A DNA stretch of 64,000 bases from Auanema rhodensis. Taxonomy: Eukaryota; Nematoda; Chromadorea; Rhabditida; Rhabditidae. A program made the position numbers and the translations under genes. This document shows positions 50,371 to 64,000 of the stretch, one piece after another. Within the stretch, counting starts at the first letter, position 1, and every line of letters begins with the position of its first letter. The notes under the pieces were generated by a model. The model was not told the origin of the DNA. It searched no databases and worked only from the letters and a program-made list of their open reading frames with translations. The stretch spans positions 14,640,501-14,704,500 of the forward strand of contig OZ059899.1 in the NCBI GenBank assembly GCA_964057225.1, written 5' to 3'.

Positions 50371-50937
50371 TTGTTCTCTTTTTTTTCAATCATTTCTGCT
50401 ATCTAATATCTAATAAGAGTTGTTTCATTCGATTTATCTTATAGTTGGTGTGAATGAATAATGCAGTAAGAGAGATTGAATGACAATTTCTCTGGATTAA
50501 GATAGATAAACGGATGATGTAATGTGTCAACAGATAAATTCAAAAAGCCAAAAAATGGGGGTTGAAAACCGGTTTAATGACATAGCAATGTATATGTTTG
50601 GCATGAACAAGGAGAGAAGCTTAAGCATCACATCTACTGAACATTCGCATCATTTCGTTCAATGAGAATACCATCAATATTTAAGAAATATAGTATATTT
50701 TGTAATACAATAACTATACATATAGTTAATTATTTATAATTATTATATGTGCATATTAATATCAATGTTTGCAGCATATAGTACATACACACATATTCAG
50801 AGTGATATCTCATCATCAGCCTAACGAAAGCTACAGCATAACGAAGCATACGGTGGAACACATTCGTTGATTGATATCAATCAGGTTATGCGCGCTGCTA
50901 ACTAGTTGTTTTAGAATAAAACGTGAACGAACAACTG

Positions 50938-50947
50938 TTCACGTGAA
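50938..50947. promoter_or_regulatory. TTCACGTGAA palindrome
   Basis: Another exact copy of the box found at 46,436 and 46,447. Nearby ACGTGAAC (about 50,921), ACGTGAA (about 50,953) and TTCACGTAAA (about 50,996) give a local cluster. Confidence 0.35.
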
Positions 50948-51786
50948 TCAAAACGTGAAACAGGTAAGCATGATAGTTCTATTTTTCACGTAAATATACG
51001 TGTACATGTCTCTCATTTTCATTTCTCTAAATTGCACAAAGCGGTTGAATTTCAAAAAAAAAGGAGAAATATTTCAATTGTAATTCTTACATTCATATAC
51101 ATACATAGTATGTATAATTATATATATAATTAAGAAATAAATGTACGATTATAATTACTTTCATATAGATTTCATTCAAAACATTGAATCGTCGTTTTGA
51201 ATATTAATTATATTTTTAAATTAATTTATAAAATAATAAAGTTATTCTATATATATATATATACAATATTCTCTAGAATCTGGTGTATACTATACTATAC
51301 TGTACGATGTATGAATGTATGTACATATAGTATTTCTGGTACTATCAACATGCCACTTAAATTCAAGAATGTTTTTCTTCATTTTACTATATTGAATTGT
51401 ATTTCTATAAGTTTTGTTTTTGTTGTATTTCAATTATTATATTATATTGAATAGTTATATATATATATATATATATATATAGTAAATAAGATTTATAAAA
51501 AATGATATTATCTTTATTAATTACATTCTGAAGCAATTAAAATCAATGAAAATTCAAAATTAATTTAACTACATGTCTTGCATAATCTACGTAATTAATT
51601 ATCACGTAAGATTTTTTGTAAAAAAATCAGAAAAAAAAATAAAAGTGAAGTCGATACTGGAAATGGCGGTTTGGTTAACCACTAACTAGAGATCGACAGT
51701 ATAACTAAGTGATGAAAATGAAAGGATCGAGTGATAAACTATCAAATACTGTTCTTGCTATATCAAAAAGTATTTTGAAGATTCGT

Positions 51787-51789
51787 GGT

Positions 51790-51841
<52 letters not shown>
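51787..51841. repeat. (GA)n microsatellite
   Basis: GA dinucleotide run in non-coding sequence. Confidence 0.95.
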
Positions 51842-51845
<4 letters not shown>

Positions 51846-52679
51846 CAAAGGAGAAAAATACAAAAATAGAATGGAAGAGAGTTGGGCAGAGGGTAATGAG
51901 AGAAGAGCACAGTTATCGCAAGATGATTCTTCTTGTAATACCTGTTACCTTATTGACGGTTATATACTAATCTGTTAGTATATAACTTAACAATCAATGA
52001 TTCTGAACATACACGATCTGATGATGAAAGGCTAGAAAATATTCAGAAGACGAAGAAGAAAAGGACAACGATTGAAGAAATATAAATTGAAATACAAATA
52101 TAAATGAATAAAAGCATTAATGTATTTATGATCTAGCGATATATTTAAACATATATGTTATACATATATTAATTATATAGAATATATGTATTTATATAAA
52201 ATTATTTTTTTATTGGAAAGAATTTTTAAAATATTCACAACCTGGACAGGTATAAGATGAAGAAATTATTGTTTGTTAGAGGCAAGAAGACATTGAAAAA
52301 TATCCGAAAAATGGCATTTAGTCATCATTCTTGCTTCTAAAAAACATTATTCATGGGAAAGGTAAAAGACGATTAAGTAACTGAGTAGTGATTATCTAAT
52401 AACTGGGACTGTCTGAACAAGAAAAACGATGGAGAGAGAGAGAGATAGATAGATAGACAGGAAGAGAGAAAAAAAGCTTATAAATAGCTGTAATAATAGC
52501 TATTAAATGCTGGAAAATGCTGGTAAATGCTGATAAAATGGAATTTTTCAGTGTCTATTGTCATTCAATAAAAGTGAAAGAAATGGATAAACTAAGAGAA
52601 ATAAGTAATAAGTGTCATATATTGAATATTATAACTATAATTATATATATATATATAGATTATATTATATAATTATAGA

Positions 52680-55888
<3,209 letters not shown>

Positions 55889-55914
55889 GCCCTTTGACGG
55901 TGGATCGCATTAAC

Positions 55915-56344
55915 CTGCAATACAGCAATATGGTCGAAGTATATACGGGGTGTTTCAAATAAAAAAATATCATCGTATTACGAGTTTAGATTGTAAAAAT
56001 AATATTTCTTATTGAAAAAAATAAGAAAAAAATAAAAAAAACAAGTTATAATAAGTAAAAATAATAGTTCAAGCCAATAGACAGGCTGTGTGATGATGTG
56101 ACAACGATCAGAATATGACATGATTAAACTTGACTAAGCCGGCAACTTTTTAACAACTTTTTCATACATCTAAAGAAAAGAATAATAAGTTTTTTTTCTT
56201 TTTATTAGAAGAAATGGAATAAAAATATGAAATAAAATGAAATTGATGATGACACAACAACTACTAAGCAGGGAGAACAAACTAAAAAATGGAAGAAACA
56301 GATAATTGCCATCTGACGACGGACGGTTGTCATCTGGGTTGTTG

Positions 56345-56401
<57 letters not shown>

Positions 56402-56534
56402 GGGAGAGAGAGAGATAGAGAGAGAGAGAGAAAATTCTCATCTAACTCCTCATTACTACCAAATTTCTATTTTTACATAAAAAGAAATTCTCAGCAAAAT
56501 CAAAACAATTCAACGTTTGCCTTGTTGTTTTCAG
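55915..56534. promoter_or_regulatory. intergenic segment between the cholinesterase and a divergent candidate exon
   Basis: Lies between the acceptor preceding the minus-strand cholinesterase and the acceptor of a possible + strand exon. Carries a GA microsatellite (about 56,349-56,431). If the candidate exon is real this is a short divergent promoter; that is inference from layout only. Confidence 0.25.
56349..56431. repeat. (GA)n microsatellite
   Basis: GA run with GATA interruptions. Confidence 0.95.
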
Positions 56535-56702
56535 CTTCTACGAGAACGAATTGAGCTTCAAGCTATGTCGTTCTCCGAAGACGATGACGATAGGATTGAT
56601 AAAGTTTCGTTAAGAACTCTGATGACTGAAGGAGATCATGTAGGGAAAGTTGAAAGTGAAGAAGTATTTGAATTCGAACTCATATGCTCATGTTCGTTTC
56701 AG
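56535..56702 (+). CDS. candidate first coding exon, unidentified
   Basis: A strong acceptor (TTGTTGTTTTCAG, ending at 56,534) precedes an open frame with ATG at 56,565: MSFSEDDDDRIDKVSLRTLM and onward. The protein is acidic and not low-complexity, with possible donors at about 56,664 (GAAGAA|GTATTT) and 56,702 (CAG|GTCCAT). No downstream exon was recognised before the window ends, so any gene must have long introns or continue outside. Could also be chance. Confidence 0.3.
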
Positions 56703-56973
56703 GTCCATAACAGCACATTACTTCGAGGAAAACTTTTTTTTTCGACTATTTACATGAAAAGTTGCAAGAAATGACTTCGTGATATCATTGAAATACGACG
56801 TACGACGATGCCACCTGCTCATAAATTATTAAAAAACATTCAAGAACGTCGTCCAGAATGACGACATGCTATAATAAGCGAATGATATGCGATTTCAATA
56901 ATGCTCAATCAGTATCGTCACGATATCTTTCGATTTTTGTCCTAAAGAGGTTATCTTTAGGTAAAATCCGCCT

Positions 56974-57030
<57 letters not shown>

Positions 57031-57046
57031 TTCTCTCTCTTTCTCG
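56974..57046. repeat. (CT)n microsatellite
   Basis: CT run with few T interruptions. Confidence 0.95.
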
Positions 57047-58179
57047 TTTTATCTGTCTTACTGATGAATTTCAGATTGAAAAGTAGTAGCAACAGCATGA
57101 GCAACAAGTATATGAAAAGCTCCAAAAAGTAATAAGAAGATAGTTTGAAAATAAATAAAATGAACCATAAAATAGGTTTTTTTCGGAGGGACAAATAAAA
57201 GAAATAGACTGGAGTTTTTCTCGTCTTCAATACCTTTTATATTGGAAAAGAAATAACTGATTTTTGTTCATCAAATATGATAAACAAGAAAAAAAAGAAC
57301 TATAAAAGTTCGGATAAAAACTAGGAGAGAGAGAGAGGGATGAAGTGAAGAAGGAGAAAGAGAAAAAGATCTTTCTTCTTCTCGCTCTTTTTCATTCTAC
57401 CACTTCAGTGCACATACACACGCACATTACATGCATTTGTCAACATTACATACAACAAAGGTACTCAATGCCATCAACAACACTGTTATAACGTGATCTT
57501 CTCTAATATTCTTGTAGTTTGGAGCATGTCGACCAGCAAGGCTGTCAGCATGACTGAATTGCTGGTGCGGAATCCGGACGATGCACTCTGATTTCTTGTT
57601 GTGTATGTACGTCATCATCATCATATACAAACAGCCAATGATGGAGTCTGTACATCTATTTTTGGCTCTTTTCGTCAACGTCCTCGTCGTGGTGGTCGTC
57701 GGCGTCGTGGTGGTCGTCGTCGTAGTAGTTATAGATGTTCGTTCGTGGTATAGGGGTTTACTGGAAGAAGGCTAGGGTTGAAACCACAATACACATGTGG
57801 ACGATGTTAAAAACATTCTGATGGGCATGGATGATGAAGGTTGTGATATGTGTTAGGAGGGTGGGGGTGAATGATGGGGGTTAGCACGGCTGCAGGCTAT
57901 TTCGACGCAGACTAAATGCTGATGAGGTGAGGTTAAGCATCAAGACGGATGCGCTCGCGGAAAGTGGTAGAAGATGATTGTCTTAAAGAAGGAAGAGAAA
58001 CAGCTTGTTTTTCCTTTATTATTTTCTTATTTCTGTCTTTTCTTCAAATTTCGAGCTGAAACCAGTTTGATTGTTGAACGAAGTCACCAAAAATTTTTTT
58101 CTGAAAAAAAAGAAACTTTCTAATACAACATCAGCTGAGATCGTTGCATTTTATGAAAACAGCATAACGTTCCTCAGAT

Positions 58180-58181
<2 letters not shown>

Positions 58182-58223
<42 letters not shown>

Positions 58224-58240
58224 AAGAGAGAGAGAGAAAT
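58182..58240. repeat. (GA)n microsatellite
   Basis: GA run with one CAA interruption. Confidence 0.95.
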
Positions 58241-59066
58241 CGTTAAGTAAGTTGACATAAGTGCATTTGGATAATGGCGGTAAGATGATGTTGTGATGTC
58301 TTCGCAAGAAATGGCGAACATGATGACAGGTTAGCAAGGGCAAAGTTAAGGTGGTCTAGTTACATCTTACAGCAAATTAGTTGTTGCCAACAAGCGAGTA
58401 CTACTGTCCGAGAACCGGTTTATTCTGACCCCATCCAACTTCCCATAAACATTAGTTTGTTTCGTATTCAGGGTTGTTGAATTTGACATTTTTACCCGAA
58501 TTGTCTCCTCATATCTGGGTGTGTTCTGAAGCCAACCGTCATAGACATGTACGTGATGCACACATACACACAACATCCACACATAATCAAGGACGACAAG
58601 AATTTATTGAAAAAAATGGATCATGAAGCTTATGTTGATGATATACAAGAAGTAAAAGAACATTGATGTTTAAGAAATAGGAATGAATGAATAGAATAGA
58701 ATAGACATTTTCTTTCTTAAATCTTATATTTCAAAAAAAATTTTTTTAAATTATAAGAAATGAAAGAACTTTTTGTTTTGTTTTCAAATATTCACATAGT
58801 ATATTTATGTTTTTCTATTATAAAGTACATAACAAGAAGTTAGTAATAGTTTGAACTATTGATGTAATCGGGTCAAATCTAATTTTTTTTTTGTAAAAAG
58901 TACTTCAATGAAAAAAAAATTTTATACTTTTATTGTCTTTAATGAATTATATTTGCTTATTTTCTAATCAAATACAAAAAACAAACATTTAAAAACATGA
59001 AGGAAATAACATGACATTTAGTACTTGCCCTCACAATTACATTCGTCATTTCCTGACACCCCCTCC

Positions 59067-59100
<34 letters not shown>

Positions 59101-59652
59101 TTGAATTTAATCTATTTTTGTTTCTTTGCTTCAAGAAATGAAAGGAATATAGAAACATATAAAGATCTAAGATGAATATAGAAGGAAAAACCTGCCAATA
59201 AACACAAGCTACCTTCTCCTCATAATCATCAACATCATCATCATCTTACAGTCCAAATGTTTCTGACATCTACTCATTTTAGGCAACAGAAAATGGAAAT
59301 AAAAGTTTTCTTTTCTAAGAAATAAGGAAAAAATAAATTTTCGATTGATATTGAATAAAAAATATATATAAATTACAATAAAATAGAAGAATTTCAATAA
59401 TGAAATTGTAAAAAAAAAGAAAAAAAGAAAAAATAATAAACAAAAAGATATTTTATAGTCAATGACATGTTGTTCATTCATTTATTCTCAGAGTGAGCAT
59501 TGAGCTATTTAAGGCAAATTATCGTGAATAGGCAGAATCTTTAATGACGGATCCTTGTACTCATCTGACAACTTGACTGACATCCACGTGTCATTGTTCA
59601 GAAGTAAGATACCAGTAAGAAGCATTTAATTTTTTCCGATTTATATCCTGCT

Positions 59653-59654
<2 letters not shown>

Positions 59655-59710
<56 letters not shown>

Positions 59711-59711
59711 A
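59655..59711. repeat. (GA)n microsatellite ending in G run
   Basis: Perfect GA run followed by about nine G residues. Confidence 0.95.
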
Positions 59712-60804
59712 GGAAGAGTTAGTTAGATATGTGTGTGTGGTGGGGCTATATAGAACATATAAAAGAATGACGACAACAGATAAGTTGAAGTCAACATCAG
59801 TGATTTGTTGTGAAATAAGATCAAACAGTTCCATTTGAATGTTTTTGCTAATTAACATCATGTTAACATGATGTTAACTATATGTATAATTTATAATTAT
59901 ACATTATATGAATTCTTATGAAGAATATAAGATGTACGATTTCCATCTACTTTCTGTTTTGATAAAAATTCTATTTTAAGCAGAAAAATTGTTTAAAAAG
60001 CAAGTGTGAATGCTTCTGAGATGTAAAGGACAGAAGAAATAAATTGAATTCAAGAGCAGGTGAGTACAGCTCTTTTTCAAAATTTTCCTTTTTCGTTTTC
60101 ATTTGCAAATCAGACTATACAGTGACGTAAGAATTTTTAAAGTTCTAGAACGAGCATGATGAACTTTGATGTAAGTATTGGTCATAACCAGCCAGCTATA
60201 GCCTTTATATAGCTTTCTGCTCATGAGTTATGACTAGTACATGCATCTATTCTCAGATTCACCTTCACCTAATGCCTCTAACACGTCGCTTTCAATAAAA
60301 GATGAATTTGGAAGTAAAGAGTAAGTTTTAAACAACAAAGTTGGTGAGATAGTAGTTTTATGTCCATTTTGTGATTACATAAATGTTAAATAAGTTGCTG
60401 AATATGGAAATGAGCCATATAAAGGCAATTAACTTAATTGAGTTCTAATCGAACAATGTTTTAGGTGCTAGGTGAGGTGTGAAGATGAAGAAAAGCTTTT
60501 TCAATTGACTTATCCATTCATAAAATTAACATTCAAGGACAGAATATTAAAGTTACCTATAGAAAACACAACCGCTCATCTCGCGCATATAAAGCAAAAT
60601 GAATTAAACCATAAAGTACAGGGAAAGGTGGGTTGATATGAATTTGAATGAATTTACGTGAAGTTCAACATACGTATGTATCTCAATGCTTACATGCATA
60701 TATAAAGTCAAATGAAGAGACAATACTTTAATTTGAAGAAAGAAAAAAAACAAAAAGATTAGGGTCACATAACAACAAGTTTATAGACTTTTAGCCCTAC
60801 AATC

Positions 60805-60896
60805 TCTCTCTTTCTCTTTCCCTCTCTACCTCTCTCTCTACCTCTTTCTCAATCTCTTTCTCCCTCCCTCTCTCTTTTTCTCTTTCCCTCTCTTAA
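60805..60896. repeat. CT-rich simple sequence
   Basis: Interrupted CT/CTT/CCT repeat. Confidence 0.9.
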
Positions 60897-62371
60897 TGTC
60901 ACCCTCACCCACACATCCCCGCCAAAACTGAATCCGGCTGTGGCAGATTGGCTGTGCTGCTGCGCACAAGAGCGTATAGGAGAGAGGGGGGGGGGGGTAG
61001 GAATAGGAATAACCGGAAAATGAAATAAAAAAATTGCTGCTACCACAACTGCTGTTGAATATAAAAGAGAATAATAATAATTATTATTATTATGTGATTA
61101 TTCAAAAATAACAGATGAAAAAGATAATGAAGATTGTACAAATATACAAATAAATTTTAACTCGAAATGTGCCATTTGATGTACACATAACATGAGATCA
61201 GACATCTTTCCTCTTTTCTTTCGTTTTTTTCTGATTTTAAACACAAAAAATATATATTATAATGTTATTAGATATAGTTAAAAAAGATAAATTAGTTAAA
61301 ATCAAAGAAAAAATACATAGAAATTGATGGAAAAAAAGGATGTTAGGATAGATGTGGGAATAAAAGCTCGAAAGAGAGTATACTATCCTCGCAGAATGTA
61401 CAGAGAGAGAGAGAGAGAAAAACAAAGATGAAAACGTTACGGAGTACCTGAGTTAACGCTTGAATGAATTATGAGATATACACTTAGTAATTGGTGTTTC
61501 CGAACCTCAGAGCATCATCATCATAGTACGTCATTCACTTACGTTCTCTCTCTCTTTCTCTCTCTCTCTCTCTGTATTGTGTAGTTCCCTCTATCAAGTA
61601 TTAAGTGCAGATGCTTCCTTCTTAAAGCAATGAAAGGACAAAGCTTTTGACAATTAAATATGTCAAACTCAAGACTCAATTCATATGTGGAAGGAAAAGC
61701 CAATGATGTTATAACGAACACACATGCTGCGGCCATCTAACAACTTGAAACATTGAGATGTTTTATCTAAAAACTGCAAAAGAATAGAATACATATGGTT
61801 TGACACGAGTAAGTGAAAAAAGCTATAAGCTTGAGGTTTTTGGTAATCGTCCAGCTTCAACTGCTGTTGGAGATGTCGAACAAGAATGATATAGCTTCCT
61901 TGTATGGGCAGCTGTTGGAAAAATGCCATAAAATAACAGAAACAGCTCCCACGACAACTGTGGCCCACAAATGAATGAGAGCCTTGAAAAAGTTGGAAAA
62001 GCATAATATACTGAACTTTCTGTGAAATAAAGCTGTCTAATAGCTAGAGCTTTAAGCGAGTGAATCTGCAGGTAAGCTGAAGACGATGAAACATGACAAT
62101 CCATTAAAGAAGTTTCCTAATACATCAGAAAACATATGAGGTAGATTACAAGGAAAAATAAAAACTGAACCCACGATTCAGGAACAAAAATGAGTAAAAC
62201 AAGGGGGAAAAATAGAGGAAAGACAATGTCTTGCCTATAAAATCATGTTGAACACTTGCCAGACAAACATCATCCTGTATATGTAGCACAACCTACTATG
62301 CTCTTTTTTCTTTTTACAATCACAAAGAAACTCTCACTCCAATCACTTAGTTTTTCTTTTTTTTCCATCCT

Positions 62372-62379
62372 TCTCTCTA

Positions 62380-62410
<31 letters not shown>

Positions 62411-62462
62411 CCTCTCTCTCTCTCTCTCTCCCTCTCTCCCTCTCTCTCTCTCTCTCTCTCTT
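62372..62462. repeat. (CT)n microsatellite
   Basis: CT run with G and CC interruptions; Ser-Leu frames across it are artefacts. Confidence 0.95.
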
Positions 62463-64000
62463 TCAATATATTCTACTCTTTATATCACATAAAATATAAA
62501 AAAGTTAGTATCTTTTCAACGAAAACAACAAGAAATCGGTAAGTTTCATCGTATGAGTTAAATATAAGAACAAACAAAAATACAAAGACATGTATACGTA
62601 TTTATTTGGACAAAAAAACTTATAAGGTAATTGAGGTATTGACTTCTAAACTTTTGTTCTAAAAAGAAAAAGACAAAACGTTGGAAATACTAAGAATAGC
62701 CGACAACCTAGGACGTTTAGCCGCTGCAAAGGGGATTCATTTTGTTTTTGTGGTGAAAAAAGATCATCGTTTCTTTCTTAGAAGTATGAAGAATCCAATG
62801 ATGAGGCATGGGAACGATGACTGAACGATTGGGGCAACGATTCGATTCATCGTTCTCACATCGAAACGCATCTCTATCCATCTCCTACCGATGTATGAAG
62901 CTTCGAGAATCAAAAAGACTAATTATCGGTTTCTCTTTTTCATCTTTTTCATTTTTCATTCACTCATTCCCCTCTGGCCTCGTTGAAATCCGCGCATCGT
63001 CAATTGACGCCATCTGTAATCTATGGCTAAGCTTAAAGATGCCTCAGGGCAGTACAAAACCCGAATGACTGCAGGATTTGCAAAGAGAAAGAGTAAGAAA
63101 AAGAGATTTGAATAGCAAGAAAGAGAGTAAAGAAAATGTAGAGAATGATAAAGAGAGAGGGTTAAAGATATACATAGAGAGAGAGGGGGGATGGAGAGAG
63201 AAATAAAGAATAGGGTGAGAAACATTTGAGAAACGAAGAGAAAAGGAAAGAGAAAAAAAACATTTTAAAAGGTGTAAGAGACTCATTAATGCTTTATGAG
63301 AAAAAAAGTTCAGATTTCTTTCAATTCAAATTGGAAAAAGCTTCAGAAAAAGTTTTATGTGTTTGGGTAATACTTCAAACTAAAGGTATATCGTTCGAAA
63401 GCAAACGCGTTCCAATGAGATGAATAGGTCATGAAGGTTTATGATAACTGGCCATTAGTACCTTTGGTTCATCTAACTGATAAGAAAAGTAAGAATGAGG
63501 GAGACGAAGAAGGAGGGGAGGAGAGAGGAAGAGCCACTAGCAGAGAGCATGACCAGTGTTTAAACCAACAAAAAAGAGATAGTTGTGGAGCGAAACGCTG
63601 ACAGCCAGCACAATAGCGGTCAAACAATATGAAAAATGATTTTGGAATTGATATGAAGCATGTTCAAGTTAAGTCAGATGGTATGAGCTTGATGAATAGA
63701 AGGAGGGAAATAGGAAGAAAAATAAGAGGGAAGCGGGTGGGAGGGCAGAAGAGAGAGAGAAATAGAGAGAGTGAGGGAGAAAACGTTTGAGAGAGAAATA
63801 AGAAGGGTTGTCAAAGGCGGCGACGACGTCCACCACAAGGAAAAAGAGGATGATGAGATGATGATGGTGATGATGAAGAATGGAGAAATGGAGAAGACGA
63901 AGAAGAAGAAGAGCCAAGATGAAAACGACCAGAAGGGGGAGAAGAAGAAGAAAAATTCTGTGGAAGAAGTCTTACAGCATTACTCTCATTCCTAGACATT

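Larger units (their letters stand above)
40467..52679. other. 12-kb gene desert with simple repeats
   Basis: No gene with credible splice structure on either strand. Holds a CTTT/CT tract (about 40,868-40,970), a GTC/GTT trinucleotide run (42,540-42,600), a CAT run (about 43,872-43,895), CT tracts near 43,010, 44,450 and 46,130, a G homopolymer (about 46,926), several GA tracts from 48,076 on, and TA repeats near 51,460. Frames here are low-complexity or show no recognisable domain; that includes a 104-codon frame at 41,828-42,142. Confidence 0.6.
56703..64000. other. gene-poor region with microsatellites to the window end
   Basis: No gene with convincing splice structure on either strand. 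Simple repeats are frequent in both orientations, and some AT-rich and GAT/CAT trinucleotide sequence lies between them. From about 63,050 to the end the + strand is strongly purine-rich (GA, GAAGAA, GATGAT). Confidence 0.55.

Noticed and set aside
61681-62104. Overlapping 93- and 107-codon minus-strand frames
   Set aside because: No domain, no splice support, inconsistent overlap between frames.

Overview
The window looks like nematode (chromadorean, rhabditid-like) nuclear DNA. The evidence is short AT-rich introns with T-rich YAG acceptors, acceptor sites with no visible upstream exon just 5' of several start codons (consistent with spliced-leader trans-splicing), a nematode-type serpentine chemoreceptor, a GPI-anchored acetylcholinesterase and a two-barrel BPI/LBP-like secreted protein. 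The species cannot be named from sequence alone. Exon models below were built by hand from splice signals and reading-phase continuity. Each of the five main genes closes to a whole number of codons.

Layout. (1) 1-9,981: gene-poor, pyrimidine-rich upstream region dominated by CT microsatellites on the + strand. (2) 9,991-14,943 (+): complete 28-exon transmembrane adenylyl cyclase. (3) 15,993-35,776: a 20-kb repeat block. It begins with a stray satellite monomer and a tRNA-like relic, then a GC-rich 15/43-bp minisatellite (16,621-18,202), then 1.6 monomers of a 200-bp satellite. A 6.9-kb non-satellite island follows (18,523-25,451), and then about 51 monomers of the same satellite in uninterrupted 200-bp register (25,452-35,776). 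The island holds short Tc1/mariner-like inverted-repeat elements, an internally deleted mariner, a small exon pair, an intact 331-residue chemoreceptor gene and an intact 213-residue trypsin-fold protease gene. (4) 35,858-35,939 (-): tRNA-Leu(AAG), immediately beyond the satellite. (5) 36,927-40,439 (-): complete 16-exon BPI/LBP-family gene with a long Pro/Gln/Ala-rich linker and two basic cleavage-like sites. (6) 40,467-52,679: gene desert with purine/pyrimidine microsatellites and a CACGTG cluster. (7) 52,680-55,888 (-): complete 16-exon acetylcholinesterase with a GPI-anchor signal. (8) 55,889-64,000: mostly simple-sequence DNA, with one candidate + strand exon in divergent orientation to the cholinesterase.

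Functional view. The genes are independent monocistronic units, and no operon is evident. Adenylyl cyclase, acetylcholinesterase and the chemoreceptor are all neuronal or signalling genes, but they share no obvious regulatory feature. The most unusual part is the satellite block: indel-free 200-bp spacing, nested 600/800/2,000-bp higher-order repeats, a conserved 12-bp palindrome in each monomer, and an embedded gene and transposon island bounded in part by near-identical inverted termini.
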